A stretch of DNA of 64,000 nucleotides from Sipunculus nudus (GCA_026874595.1 CM049310.1:19322058-19386057), one strand, 5' to 3'; positions 23,575 through 36,900 are shown, numbered from the stretch's first letter. Made by a program: numbers and translations. The notes: generated by a model not told the origin, from the letters alone.

Positions 23575-26500
23575 ACAAGGGACCCATGGGTCACGGCGCT
23601 CAGCTGATCGTGATTGGACTATAAATGTTTCTCCACTGTGATACTATATCGAGTTGATAAAGCTTATGAATATCATGTATATGTTGGGCTATTATAAAGG
23701 AATGTAATGTAATATGTGAGTAAATGATAAATGAAATTACCTGACTGATGGATTAATAGAGTCAAATAAAGGGGTTTATTTTTTATTTATTTAGGAGGGG
23801 TTGAAAATTGTGATATATTTGAGCAAATATGAATGCAATGACAGCAGTAATAAGCAGTAGTAGAATGATGATAAGGCTATTTGTTGAGGGATCTAAAGTG
23901 TATGGTAGTCTGCAAGCGTTCAATTTGACAGATATGATGTTATGATTAACTATGCTGATGAAGTGATTTATGAATATGTGACTGTATGACACAATATCTC
24001 TTTAGTCTTGACAAGGTACATTATTGTGATGCCCACTATATCTACATATTACACAATATTGACATAATTTCTGGCATGTACATAGGTACCTATGGACGAA
24101 TAGTTATACAAAATATTAAAGTATGAATATATCTGATTCATCTTGTTCTTGCTTACTGAGGCTGACTTTGGGATGGGGTTTCGGAGAAGGAAAAAGTGAG
24201 GGCAGCACGAAGGTGGATGTAGAAATATTCTATTGTAATGTTTTTCATTTATATAAGAATATGAAAAGCTAAGAGGAAAGGGGCCCTCCTACTTGGTTAT
24301 AGTAAAGTTCTAAATATATGATTGCAAACTAATACTCTGACAAGACTGTCATGAAGAAAAACAGTAAAAGTTTTGAGATACTGTGTTGCATACGAAAATT
24401 TACAGATGGACAGGCAAGTGGACAGAATGGACTAATACCTTTATTTCACTTTCAAAAGAATAATGCATAAATTTTAGTTTATATATAATCCTATTTTTTA
24501 AAGCAGATCCACTTTTTCCATTAAGAAGTTTTTATCTGAATCATCTTTTTATTTACAGGTTTATAAATTTTTAATTAAAAAACCTGAAAACATAAGTTAA
24601 AATATTATAATTGTTGCAAAAGTTGCAATCATTATATATACATAGTAAAAAACATTGGGTCATATTATGCATACACATATATTTAATTATTTTTAAATCA
24701 TAAATGTTTAAACTGATTATAAAAGAAAATAATGCCACAACATGGCATCTACAAGAATATTCCTTGAATCACTATTAAAAAGTTTTGCACATTGGAGTTT
24801 TCAGGACATGCTTAATTTTATTCACCAAAATAAAATAAAAGTAAATTTGATAAAATAAAACATCTTTTCAAATAAAGTATACACACTGTTGATTGAATGA
24901 GGGACAAACAATATCATTGTGCTAATTACTATCCCAGTTTTAATTAATTACTGGAATTAATAGTCAATTTCACACCTGGTGAAGTTTTTACTCTTCTGAA
25001 GTAAGGAATTACTTATCTGATGAACATCCACACTTTCACAGCAATACACCGCTTTGTGGACACAATTAAATGTACACTTTAATCATTGTAACCCTGGTGG
25101 TTCAATACAAAATCTAAAATGTAGCATGTCCAAGAATAAAATAAAATACAGAAAAATTATAACATTCATCTAGTTTATGCACCAGCTGGGGGGGGGGATG
25201 AGTGCAGGGCAGAGGGGAAGCCTGCTAGTAGTGGCCAAGCTGGGCCAAGGTAAGCTGCCTGGGGTGGGTTACATAATGCAAGTGAAGGCTGTACTACTAG
25301 GTGGGCTAGATGTAAACAACACTTGATATGGTGTATGAAAACATGAATAAAAGCTATTCATTCCAATCAATTTCTTTTGAAAGTTCAGATTTTAAAAGAT
25401 TAAATCCTTATGCATGTATGCTGGGAAAATTAAATCAACAGTGCCAAAGTTGGACAAAATTTAAGGTATTAATTTTTTATTTATGCTAATAACTTGAAAA
25501 ATTTGCAAAATTCAGATCTAATTTTGGGTAAACAATTGAATCTTGATTAAATAAAGTTATATTCCTGAAAAAAGTCCCTAGGTACAGCAATTCTCATGTG
25601 AGTAAATATATTTCCTGATTTTTTTAAAAATTGCATTATGTTTTGGCCCATAACTTCAAAATAATACCCAATACTGACCTAATTTTTGGTATGTTCATAG
25701 AAACTGTATAAAAGAATGTGAATACTAAATACGATCAAAAACAGATCAGTGGTTTTGATATTAGGCAGCCTTGAAGTGTAACAATGGCTTTTTTTTTATG
25801 GAAAACAGAGTTTTTTTTCCTTAATATCTCGAAGGAACAAAGTCCTAATGACCCAATTTTTGGTATGGTAGGAGATTTTGGGGACATCTAAAATTATGTC
25901 AACAGCCTGGGGAGCATAGAGATGTGCACTGAATGACCTACACTCATCAAAGTGGACTGCTTGACAATGTAAGGGAATACAACAAGAGCCTCCAAAAAAA
26001 TTCAATAACTAGCCTAATTTTGCAGCTTTTATTTTCAAATTTCAGATTTTAACAGATTAAATCCTTATGTATACATTGTGTGAAAATTAAATCCACAGTA
26101 CTTACAGGAAAAAAACGTGCCATGGCCAAAGTTGGGCAAAATTTAAGGTACCAATTTTATATTTTTGCCAATATTTAAAAAAATTTAACAAATTCTGATC
26201 TAATTTTTGGTACACAATTAAATTTTGATTAATTAAAGTTGTATTACTGGAAAAAAGTCCCTACCTTTAACACTTTTGGTCATAAGTGACCAAATATCTT
26301 CCTGATTTTTTTACAAAGTCCATTATGTTTCGGCCCATAATTTTTTTTATTTATATAATACTGACTTAATATCTGGCATGTACATAGGAACTATATAGAG
26401 GAATATTTATGGTAAATATGAAGAAAACCAGATGAGTGGTTTTGATATTAGGCAGTCCTGAAGTGTGAAAATAGATTTCTAATAAAAAATTGAGGTTTTT

Positions 26501-26741
26501 CCTTAATATCTCAAAGGAACGAAGTCCTATTGACCCAATTTTTGGCATGGTAGGAGATTATGGGGACATCTAACTGTATGCCGAAATTCAGATTTGTAGG
26601 TCCAACGGTGTCGAAACGTGCAAGTCTTACGGACGGACATCCAGACGGACAGACAGACGGACGGAGGGCACGACAGACGGACGGACGACGGACAATGGAC
26701 CATGACTATAGCTCAGATGACTTATAGTCAGCTGAGCTAAA
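23575..26741 (+). mobile_element. Family A/F element, long form with more than one F unit
   Basis: The left end is ACAAGGGACCCATGGGTCAC then GCGCTCAGCTGA, with a perfect 12-bp palindrome GACCCATGGGTC. The right end is the TAT-loop hairpin at 26709-26739. Inside are F core units at about 25380-25900 and 25985-26640 and an eroded piece near 24060-24440. It may be one element or a nested pair; I did not find an internal terminus that would decide. Confidence 0.6.
25380..26640 (+). repeat. Two tandem family F core units
   Basis: The phrase TTGGGCAAAATTTAAGGTA or a close variant recurs at about 25452 and 26131, and TGGTTTTGATATTAGGCAG at about 25751 and 26437, giving a period near 680. The second unit runs into the GACGGAC tract and the 3' hairpin. 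Confidence 0.7.
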
Positions 26742-26744
26742 AAT

Positions 26745-28320
26745 TAAAATGGTCCCTGTACATATTACAGAAGGGAAATGTAACAAATCTTGTGAGACAA
26801 ATTGAGCTGAAAGAAACTGAGGCCATGTGTTTTACTAGACTTAGCACCTGCTGCACACAGACAAAAGGTGTGGTACAAAGCAAAGTCAAGAGAGCTAAAA
26901 TGTTTTATAGTTTGATAAAAACTCAGACTGCGAAGCAAAATGGAAAAAGTTAATATCTGCAGCAAGATTGATCACAGACATCATCTGATACAAAGAACTA
27001 ATGAATGGCAGACATGGACCAAAAACACTGAGAGTTACTCATCAGAAAACAACAGGACCAAAAGACCAAAACCATCTCAAAAAGTCACTTGTTTCATAGG
27101 AGTCAAGTTACACAAATGTGGAGTTAATCAAAGCTCCTCTGAAGATGAAATGTTATAAGATTATACAAGACAGACTCTTACAAGTTCTAGGAAGAGTACA
27201 GGACTGCTTGCTGTGGTTTTTGGAAGACCTCCCAAAGTTTGGTATTCATGGATGATGCAGGAGAATTGATAATATCGACGATAGCACATACGGGGATGAT
27301 TAGCTGTACATCATGCAAGCAGAGATAATGTTTATCACACCTGACAGAGAGACTACAGTATATGAAAATCTGCTGCCTGTCAGAAACTGTTATACAAAAC
27401 AAGTTCTTGTGGAAGGAATTCAATTCTATTTAAAAATAGCCTATCTCTAGCAAAAGCTTAATCTTCTAACTGTCCAGTTATCCTCTCACTATTTACAATA
27501 CTTCCTCAAAGATTTATTCTTTACTACCTTCTTAATACATATTTTGGTGTTAAAGAATTTTTATTGCAATATTTATCCTTTTTTATGCAATATTTATCCT
27601 TTTTTATAGTTAATAAATATTATTTTTTTAAAGGATAAACAACACTGAGAAAGTCAAAAGAGCACCCTTGGATTTACTCTTTTCATTTCTAAAAATAAAT
27701 GGAATACAACAATTTAAATATATCATTATTTAAATGTTTAAAAATGTGTTTCAACTATCAGTATTTCAGCACAAGTTTCAAAAACCTGAAACAAAAGCAG
27801 CACACTCTTGACCTTTAGTAGTGGGTTCTGGCAGTAAATTCTAAAGGAACATCATAAGATCACTTGGGAATGTAAATAGAGAGGAGACAACATAGAAAAG
27901 AGTAATCTGTTAACCTTAAATAAACATTCCTTGACAAAAAGTTTAAGGCACATATAACACAGAAAAAAAATGATAAAAAGGAAAAGACTTCAGAAGCTGA
28001 CATGAGAATACAAGATGCCAAGCCTCCAGTTCCAAAATCCAATTAATGTTAAGAAAACCTTCCCATAGACTCATAAACCATACAAAGTATGGTGGGTATG
28101 GAATGAGCAGAACACCAACTATATCCAAGAACTCTTTTGTTAGAGAAAGTGTGGTTCTAACTGATAAACTCTTCCTTAACACTGGTACGGCAATGTAACT
28201 ATGGCAAAAATGAAAAGGTCATTTAGACAATGAACTGCTGATTGAATGTTGTGTTCCTTTGAATTACTTTGAAATACTTCTATGACCCTGGAGATTTTTC
28301 AAATGACGGATGTCAATTAA
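26745..28320. other. Unique DNA, no gene seen
   Basis: A short direct duplication (TTTATCCTTTTTTAT near 27570 and 27592) is present. The minus strand around 28000-28160 has open, hydrophobic frames (for example VGVLLIPYPPYFVWFMSLW), but its splice signals are poor and no protein family is recognised, so no exon is called. Confidence 0.4.
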
Positions 28321-30158
28321 ACAAGGGACCCATGGGTCACTGTGCTCAGCTGAAGTTGACCTTGAAGGTAAAAATCTAAAATAATATCAAATGGAGATAA
28401 AGTGTAAGAGGAAGAGTTAATAAAGGCCATGGTTGGTTTATATGATTGGTTGGTACTGATGAGCAAGAAATTGTTGCAAATAATATTTTATGACCTGACC
28501 ATGTTTCCTAATGTTGAAACTGAAGCATGTGAGCAGTTTGTGAACAAATGATCTGTACTATTACCATGATCATTAGTTGGCTTTTTGATTAACTGTTGAC
28601 ATTTTAGTAGTTTACACATTTGTTAAATTGAATCTATTTTTTTGTATAATATATATTATTAAATATATATGTACTTTTTTATGAAATGTATATAGTTGAA
28701 ATATAACTAATTAACAACATAAAACAGGGCAAACAAAGCCTGATCTCAAATTCTGCTGAGGCAGGAAAATAATGAACAAATGTTTGTATTAAATCCTCAT
28801 TTTTTTATCACATCAATTTTTTTTTTAATTTAAGTTTATATTTCTATACAATTCCAATATAACATATATATCTGAATATAAAAGTTGATTCATAATTCTC
28901 AATTGCATCATCATAAATCTCAATCTTGTCAGATAACACCACATCATGCATACAAATGTTTATTTATTTTTTACCACAAAAATATATCTTTTAAATCTGC
29001 AAAACAATAAATATCTAAAAATAATACTTGATTTAGATTTCACAATTTTTAATTGTGTCTTTATTTACACATAATGTGCTTCATATTTTATCATTTAAGC
29101 ATACTGATGGGTTCAATTATATTTGTTAAAATCATTTAAAAGAAAATTGATTTCTTTAAAAATGCTACATTACACAACATTGCATCTTCTGGATTACACC
29201 TTGAATTACTTTTCAAGGAAAGTTTTGCATATCGGAGTGGAAACAGCATTACAATTAAGGAGATACAGTGAAAACAATAACAATTACTGCATAACACTTG
29301 GTGGGTTGGGTTTGGGGGGGGGGGATGGTGATTGGGGTGGTGATATGAGAATAACTGTACACCTGTCACAGCAGGGGATCTCCCCCAGTGACTGTAACAA
29401 ATCAGAAACCCTGGCATAGCTGACTTCCAGTGACCTGGAGTGGGACCCTGCATCGGTAATCTGTAATCAAAGCAAATGACTACAATAGAGCCTCAAGAAA
29501 AAAATCAATAACTAGCTTTTTTTCAAGCTTTTGTTTTTGAATTTCAGATTTAAACAAATTAAATATTTATGTTTACATGCTGTGAAAATCAAATCAATGG
29601 TACTTACAGGAAAAAAAGTGCCATGGTCAAAGTTGGGCAAAATTTAAGATCTAATTTTGGGTAAACAATTGAATCTTAATTAAACATAGTTATATACTTG
29701 GGAAAATAGACTCTAGTTTCAAAATTTTCATGTTAAGTGAGTAAATATTTTTCCTGATTTTTTACAAAGTCCATTATGTTCGGGTCCATAACTTAAAGAA
29801 TTTTTAAACTTAACAGACTTAATTTCTGGCATGTACATAGGAACAATATAGAGAAATATTTATGGTAAATATGAAGAAAAACAGATGAGTGGTTATGATA
29901 TTAGGCAGTCCTGAAGTGTAAAAAGGTTTTTTATATAAAAAATTTAGGTTTTTCCTTAATTTCTCAAAGGAACGAAGTTGCAAAGACCCAGTTTTTGGCT
30001 TGGTAGGAGATCTTGGGGACTTCTAACATTATGCTGAATTTAGGATTCCTAGGAATTACGGTTTCAAAACATGCCACATCTACGGACAGACGGGCGGCCG
30101 GACGACGGACAATGGATCATGACTATAGCTCAGATGACTTATAGTCAGCTGAGCTAAA
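28321..30158 (+). mobile_element. Family A/F element copy 2, about 1.84 kb
   Basis: Near-full-length relative of the element at 8199-10086. Order and spacing match from the left palindrome (GACCCATGGGTC, intact here) through the AT-rich half, the G-run near 29313 and the F core to the TAT-loop hairpin (30126-30156). A stretch of the core (GGTACTGATTTTATTTTTAT at about 9508) is missing here. The left palindrome is intact in this copy but mutated in the other. Confidence 0.82.
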
Positions 30159-30159
30159 A

Positions 30160-30723
30160 ATCCAACCTAGTTACAAGTGTGTAAAATCCAACATATAGTA
30201 AGTGCTGTTAAATTAAACCTAGATAGTGTGTAAAACCCAACCTAGTAAGTGCTGTAAAATCCAACCTATAAAGTGCTGTATATAAGGCCATCAAGAATAT
30301 AAAACAAATCTAGTGTTACTAAGTATTCTGCTCTCCTGGTCAGGTATAGAACAAACAAAAAGTATTCCAATCAACAATTTATGTTGCTTTTGATCCTGTT
30401 AGTTGGTCATATAGTTTGAGAATCATGTACACCTACATAAGAATATCTGTGCTTGTCATACACTGGACCTTGGCAGATGAATCAGAAACCATTGGTGCAA
30501 ACAATGAAACCAGGAAAGCAGTAGATAAGTTACAAAGTATACATCTTACTTATTCTCTAATTTCAAAGCCATGAGGTGCAACTAATTAATTCTGAGGCAG
30601 AACAAGAACAGAAGAAGTTGGATAAGTTGCAAAACATTAAAAATACCATCATGACTGTTCTACGCTGGTTTTACAGCATACTTAGAGAGTATGGATGCCT
30701 TCAGTAAATAAAATATTCTGAAA
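30160..30723. other. Spacer with short local repeats
   Basis: From 30166 to 30290 variants of GTGTAAAATCCAACCTAGTAAGTGCTG recur four or five times in degenerate form. The rest is unremarkable. No gene seen. Confidence 0.45.
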
Positions 30724-30903
30724 ACTAGAATATGGGTAGTTGACAAGCGACTTCTTGTATCCGTCAAAATCAGAATGGTATAGACAAATTGAGGGCTGAA
30801 TTGAGTTGTAATGGAGTATTGAGCGAGGTGTGTAGCACTATTGAAGTGTTAGGTGGGGTGACAAATTAAGTACAAGATAATGACAGACTGGTGAATCACT
30901 GTA

Positions 30904-30907
<4 letters not shown>

Positions 30908-30950
<43 letters not shown>
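30908..30950 (+). repeat. (TA)n microsatellite
   Basis: An uninterrupted AT dinucleotide run abuts a palindromic insert that begins TAATTATAC. Length is probably variable between individuals and uncertain in assembly. Confidence 0.95.
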
Positions 30951-30956
<6 letters not shown>

Positions 30957-31065
30957 TACAAATATACAGGAATCAAGTTTTTCCAGACATTTTAACTAAC
31001 ATGTAGTAAAAAATTACAGTAAAAATGTCTCAAAAAACCTTGATTCCTTTATATTTGTATAATTA
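30951..31065. mobile_element. 115-bp foldback MITE-like palindrome
   Basis: The first about 48 bases (TAATTATACAAATATACAGG, AATCAAGTTTTT, AGACATTTT) return in inverted form at the other end (AAAATGTCT, CCTTGATTCCTTTATATTTG, TATAATTA), so nearly the whole element is one long stem. Insertion at a TA-rich site would fit a mariner-type MITE; no transposase is present to confirm that. Confidence 0.75.
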
Positions 31066-32275
31066 AAAGCTATGGTGAAATGTCATTGAGCACTCTAGTA
31101 GTTATTTATTGTAGATAATCTGCAGACTTATTGAGATATTAGCATGGATGTCTGCAGTATAAATGGGAATGTAGGTGTCCATGTGTCATAAAAAAAATAT
31201 CCAAAATGTACACACATGCAAATGCTGACAAGTCAAACCAATGCTGAGATATGAGTAATGTGAACCCAAGGCAGAAAAACAGATGGACACTCTAGAAAAA
31301 TGGTTACCAGAGCTACAATCATACAAAATTTCAACCCGATCAGTCAACCAGTTCTTGAAATGTGGCTTTAAGTGTGGAAAAAGATGCACAAATGAATGCT
31401 GGGCAGAGAGGAAAGGTCAGAGGTCAACCAAAAATTGAGGGTGCAGCAGAAAGAGCTATATACACTTGCAAAGTATCAGGCTTATATGTCAAACCAGTCC
31501 TGGGATATTAGCATGGATGTCTGCAGTATAAACGTGAATGTAGGTGGTGCCACTTGCCATATAAATGAAAAAACTATCCCAGATATATAAACGTGCAAAG
31601 TTTCAGGTGAATAAAAGCACACACTGGAGAGATATTTTAACCAAAAGCGGACAAACAGATGGATGCCATACAAAAATGACTATAGGTGGCGCCACCTGTG
31701 TTACATATTATGAAAAACTATGTGAGATCTATAATATATGCAAAATAATGGTCCCATTGGTCAAACAGTTCCTGAGGTATGAGCTTGCATGTCTGCAGCG
31801 TAAATGTAAATGTAAGTGGTGCCACCTGTCATAAAATCTAAAAAAGATACCAAAGATGTATAAACATGCAAAATTTCAGGTTGATAAGTCCAACCACTGC
31901 AGGGATAGAAGTGATTTTAACCCAAAGCAGATGAACAGATGGACAATGTGCAAGAATGGTTGGAGGTGGCGCCACCAGTTTTTTGTATCAAGCTATCCAA
32001 GAGCTATAAACATACAAAATTTCAACCCGGTCTGACAGTTCCCGAGATATGTGGGTTTATGTGTGGAAACAGACACACAAATGGACACTAGGCAGAAAGG
32101 AAAGGTCACGGTTCAACCAAAAATGAGGGCGCAGCAGTTCACATGTGACCCGATCATAATTCCGAATTTTAAAAATTCTGCTCAGTGGTAACGGAGGAGT
32201 TCTCCGGAAACCTATGCGCTGGCGGTGTGCAACTGAAAACATAGTATCCGCAAAACTCTGTTTTGGCAGATACAA

Positions 32276-32440
32276 TAACAAGAATAAACAAGGCCTACAT
32301 GCTTAGGGTGAAAATGTGCAATGGGATATTTGCCAGGTATAATACTTCAATGCTGGACCATTATTTTCAAGTACATGTGTAACCAGTATATGAACAATGA
32401 AAATACTAAGCATTTTGAACAAGAACCAATTACACAAACA
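32276..32440. other. Short spacer
   Basis: No feature recognised. Confidence 0.4.
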
Positions 32441-32830
32441 TCACATCTGAAATTCTGGCATAGGTGAACACAACACAAAAATTATTGTAGGAGGCACCAC
32501 CATTCTTGTATAGAACAAAGCTATCAGAGGTGTATATATATGCTCAATTTCAGGCTGATATATCAAACCCCTCCTGATAAATAAGCACGGACATGCACTG
32601 TGCAAAAATAATTGTAGGTGGTGCCACCAGTCTTGCATTAACAAAGCTATCCCATATGTATAAATATGCAAAATTTCAGGTTTATATATCAAATTCCTCT
32701 GGGAAATAAGCAGACACATACACTCTCCAAGTTATTGTAGGTGGCAACACCTGTCTTGTGAATTAGAAAGCCATCAAAGATGCATAGACAGGTCAAAATA
32801 TCAGGCCATTACATCAAACTTCTCTTGAGT
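32441..32830 (+). repeat. Diverged family B half-unit array, about 137-bp period
   Basis: GTAGGAGGCACCACC, GTAGGTGGTGCCACC and GTAGGTGGCAACACC occur at about 32487, 32615 and 32739. Each is followed by the half-unit phrases (AAAGCTATC, ATGCAAAATTTCAGG-like, ATATCAAA). No B ends flank it, so it is an orphan core fragment in the monomer (half-unit) form. Confidence 0.7.
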
Positions 32831-32839
32831 CTGATGCAC

Positions 32840-33250
32840 TAGGCTGACCAGGCCTAGGTTGAAGGGCAGTTGCCTCGAGTGAAGTGTGACAAATTGCTGG
32901 CTCAAGCTACTCTTGACCTGCACCTGGCTAGACTGAGTGAACTTTTGACCTGTACCTGGCTACACTGAGTGGACTCTTGACCTGTTGTATAATCTGACAC
33001 AGTTGACAGTCTGCAAAAACTATAAATAGATCCAGACTGATCATTGGCGCCAAATTTGATGCAGTGGACAGTTGCCAAAGCTATAAATAGAATGCAGCTA
33101 CTGCATTGAGTGAACTCTTGACCTATTGCCTGATCTGATAAAGTTGGGAGTCTCCCAGCTATTAATAGGTCCAGGCTGACAATTGGACTGTTGCCATATC
33201 TGAAATAGTTGGCACTATTCCAAGCTATTTATAGATACAGACACAGTCTT
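32840..33250 (+). repeat. Degenerate minisatellite (GACCTGTACCTGGCTA type)
   Basis: Variants of ACTGAGTGAACTCTTGACCTG recur at about 32931, 32967 and 33105, and AAGCTATAAATAGA-like phrases at about 33018, 33080, 33160 and 33220. Periods of about 36 and 70-80 are mixed. No palindromic ends seen. Confidence 0.5.
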
Positions 33251-36200
33251 GGCCTGTTGGTAAATCTTTGAAAGACTTTGTCTAAAATGCTTATTTTCAA
33301 GCTGATGTATTCATAAGATTTTTTTATAAAATGTTGAGAATAATAAAAGATGCAGTCCTTTCAATTTTAAAGGTCAAATAATTGTCCCAAAAATCATTTA
33401 AGTAAACTTGAACAAAGGCCACCTAAGAACCATTTTTGTGCAATGTTACATAAATTAAAATAATAGTTTTGCAGAAGGAGACCATTGCAGCCTTCAGTTT
33501 GAAATAGGCTTACTAATGGCCTTGAGCCTTGAGATGGTATGGGTTAAAGTACAGATGACACATGACGGATGATGCTGCAACATCACATAAGCCCACAGGT
33601 TCGCTAAAAAGACAGCTAGTATAAAACAAAACAGGTATGAATGGCAGAGACAAAGTTATTAAACAAGAAATATTTCATATGCTATTCAGATGTTGATATT
33701 TAGCGTGAATGCCACCTCTGCTTTTTTTTAATCTGCAAACCAAATGTTGATCATGTACAAAAATAAAGTAACTTAGCCAGGGTCTGCAAAATGTCTCCAT
33801 GGGTTCCTAAACAAATTTGTCCACCAAACACATTATATAGGTCTGACTAAATGTCCAAAATTGTCAGAATGAAAGACCACCTGCAGCAAAGGACCTTGCA
33901 TGGTGTTTACAGGCAATGATACATGACATAAAAACATGCAGATTTAAAAATGGTTGCCCTGATAAAACAGTTAGTAATAGAGTCACTTATGGATACTACT
34001 GAGTACTCATGCACAGACAGAAACCAAATATAAAAGAAACATCTATCTGGGCAAACCAGATACAGGAAAATTAATGGGCTTCAGTATAGTTAGATGACCC
34101 AATAAACATTTATGAAAATTAAAGTATAATGTAACCATACATGATACCTTATCTTAAATTTAAAATTGTTAAAAACTGTTATGTGCAAAAAATTTGCAAG
34201 TATTCCAGTAGACCAGTATGATTCTAAAAATTCCATTTCTCCCATCTATAAAACAAAATCTTTAGTTGATAAAAAAATACCATCTTAAAAGAACATCATG
34301 AACTGATATAAAATTAGGATGAAAAAACAAGGAATTATACTAGGTGAACAAAAATTCAATATTATCCATACAAAACATCCTGTTATGCAACTGCAAAAAC
34401 AAGCAGGCCTTCCACAGTGGTAAAGAAAGGCATGCCACAAAAATCAATCAGGGGTACTTTTTCTTGCAGCTGGACTGAAGCACTGCATGAGCTGCTCAGT
34501 AGTAATTGTCCCTGCAGCCCTAGACTGATACCTTCTCAGACCTATCACACTATATATTCTGCTCATCACAAGATCTGTGGTGAGAACCAATTTGCCAGTG
34601 TCACAATCCATGTCAAACCAATACTCCGCTTACCCATGCAGCTGTCTTGCCTGGCCAAAAAAGTCCACAAGTGTCCTGCTAGCATTGATCATGTTTACAA
34701 ACGGTCAAACCCGGAGCTGCTTGCCAGACAAACCGAAGGAATGGTCTATTTTAAGCAACATCTGAGCGGTCAGGGAATTAAAAAGTGAAATGCAAATTTA
34801 AGGGAATAATACATCTGGCCACCAGACAACAAGGTTTATAGTTATGGTTTCTCTACACAGCTACTAATATGAATTAGGATCACAGGCTTTTTTGGGCCAT
34901 ATATTTCCAATGAATATATCTATGTGAAAACTAATGAAGTAAAACTAAATTGGTCCATGAAAATTTCAGATTTCTTTTTGATCCACAAAATAAAATACAG
35001 CAGACTCTTTTTTGTCAAAGGAGATGGGACTATTTGGCAGTTTCAACATGTCTGAGCTTTGACACAAGTGGGTTTTCCTTGTTCACTCTATATGTAACTG
35101 TGGCCTACAAAGATACCTCCCCAGTATCCTAATCATACTTTCCTGTATTCAACAGTGTCATGATTCACTAATACTGTTCACACTGTAGCTTAATTAAGAA
35201 TGTGGCCCCTAATACCCATGAATGGTCCTATCTCTGAAGAAACAAAGGAATTGCCCCATTTCAGAACGGAAAATAGTTCTTTAAACAAAAATATATCATG
35301 TTTATCCAGATAATCACTTAATCTAATGCACTGTTCACTGGGTGTAACCCTTACCCTGCACAACATTTTATCAAAATCCCCACAATGTTTTTGTGTAAAT
35401 TTGGCAACTTTATAGTCATAAAAACCAAATAAGTAAGCGGCCAAGCCAACTAAGGTGAAAATATGACACCTAACAACCTGGTGGGTTACCATGATTTAAG
35501 TGCATGTTCAAAGAAATTGTAGCTTATAAATGATTTTGACAGGAGAGTTGTAATTGGTTTATATAGGTTCCACACAAAAGTGCCATTTGATCTACAGTGA
35601 GTTTAACATTACAATGTTTTACACAATACAGTTATTCAATTATTTAATATATCACTATCAGCTGCTTCATATAAAACCCAGATCTTCCAGCTTTAAAGCT
35701 CAGTACTTTCAGACTAATCATCCATATCTTCAAAAAAGTTGCATGCACAATGTCCCAACTAAAAAATACAGCCCAATGAATATTACAAAAGTATAAGCCC
35801 CATATAGCATAAAATGGTAAGCACTTGCATGCGTGAGTGGGGATGAATATACTTAAAATACCAGGGTTCTGTCAAGGGGCATCTTGGTATTTATGATCAG
35901 GTCAGAATCCTGAGACATTCAATAGAAATGTCATATTCTGTCTTAAGACATGACAATCCATGTTAGGCTTTACCAAGGTCTGACAAAAAGTGAAAATGTA
36001 GGATGTAAATTGAGCTACTTACTTCAGCTTACACATGTATAAATCAGGAGATAGAACTGATAATAGGCAGGAACACTATGGATTGAGCTAATCACTGTAC
36101 ATGGGTCCAGACGCCAGTGACAGACCATGAATCCTTTGATCAATTAGCAGCTGCCGTTGTGTGTCTAGCCCTCACCCATGGGAAGCTTTCCAAACCCCCC

Positions 36201-36569
36201 AACTGTTGTCAAGGATACAACATTCAAAGTGAAAACGGCAGACAGCATCTCCCATACATGTCATATTATATATCCTCTCAAATATCTGTTCTGACAATAC
36301 ATTTTGAACAAATCATTAACAAATGAAAACTGACATATGCTTCCATATAATGGTGTATCAATCACTCACTCAGGATAAATATAAAACCTTTATGGGAACA
36401 AATGTTGTGTAATATATCATGCAAGTCTATTTACATTAAACATTGCTCTCATTCGTATTTTGCGAATTTGTTAATGGCTGCACAACAAAATTTTAAAGGG
36501 TCTGAGTAAGCTAAATACTCAGTATTAAACTCATTTGCTATATCTTCATAGATACAACAAGTATATAAA
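33250..36569. other. Mostly unique DNA, no gene confirmed
   Basis: A 123-codon open stretch at 34417-34788 (+) is the longest here. It has no recognisable domain, no signal peptide and no flanking splice logic, and the sequence has the mixed composition of the suspected non-coding blocks. 36100-36260 is similar and contains a CTTTGATC (TCF-like) next to AATTAG. No gene is called. Confidence 0.4.
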
Positions 36570-36900
36570 ACCAGGGACCCATGGTTCTCAGACACTCAGC
36601 AGAAATTGGTTATACAGATATTTTATGAGCTTTTCATAATATGGGTCCTGTGACCTTTACCATTGACCTTGTGACCTAAATATCAATAGGGTTTTTCCCC
36701 TATGATAAGGTAAGGAGTTAATTTCTTAAAGATAGGAGGTGTGGCATCAAAAGTTTAGCCAGTACTTCAAAACATATTGGATCAGAAATATCCTTAATTA
36801 GGAAAACCTCAAGAGCCATCAAAAAAGAACAAAGGCAGCACCACTATTCTTCCATACAGGAAAAAGTTGTCCAAGTTCTTCTGGCAACCTGATTTCAAGA
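36570..36900 (+). mobile_element. Left-end fragment of a family A-type element
   Basis: ACCAGGGACCCATGGTTCTC and CACTCAGCAGA are eroded forms of the A left end. They are followed by TGACCTTTACC, TTGACCTTGTGACC core-like phrases. No matching right end follows in the same orientation, so this is a truncated copy. Confidence 0.5.

Larger units (their letters stand above)
30724..32275 (+). mobile_element. Family B element copy 4, interrupted by a microsatellite and a small foldback element
   Basis: It starts ACTAGAATATGGGTAG, with GTATCCGTCAAAA nearby, and ends with the GTATCCGCAAAAC / GTTTTGGCAGATAC hairpin at about 32241-32273. Perfect GGTGGCGCCACC palindromes lie at 31685 and 31965. The left part is interrupted by a TA-repeat and a palindromic insert (30951-31065); B-type sequence resumes near 31140 (GCATGGATGTCTGCAGTATA). 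Confidence 0.78.

Noticed and set aside
27990-28170. A minus-strand membrane-protein exon
   Set aside because: Hydrophobic reading in two overlapping frames, typical of T-rich DNA; acceptor and donor are weak.
29123-29419. A glycine-rich 98-codon protein near 29.3 kb, also at 9.03-9.28 kb
   Set aside because: It is translation of a G-run inside the two A/F element copies; run length differs between copies and changes the frame.
34417-34788. A 123-codon plus-strand frame as a host gene
   Set aside because: No recognisable domain, no splice context, no signal peptide, and composition like the surrounding non-coding sequence. Frames of this length occur by chance in 64 kb.
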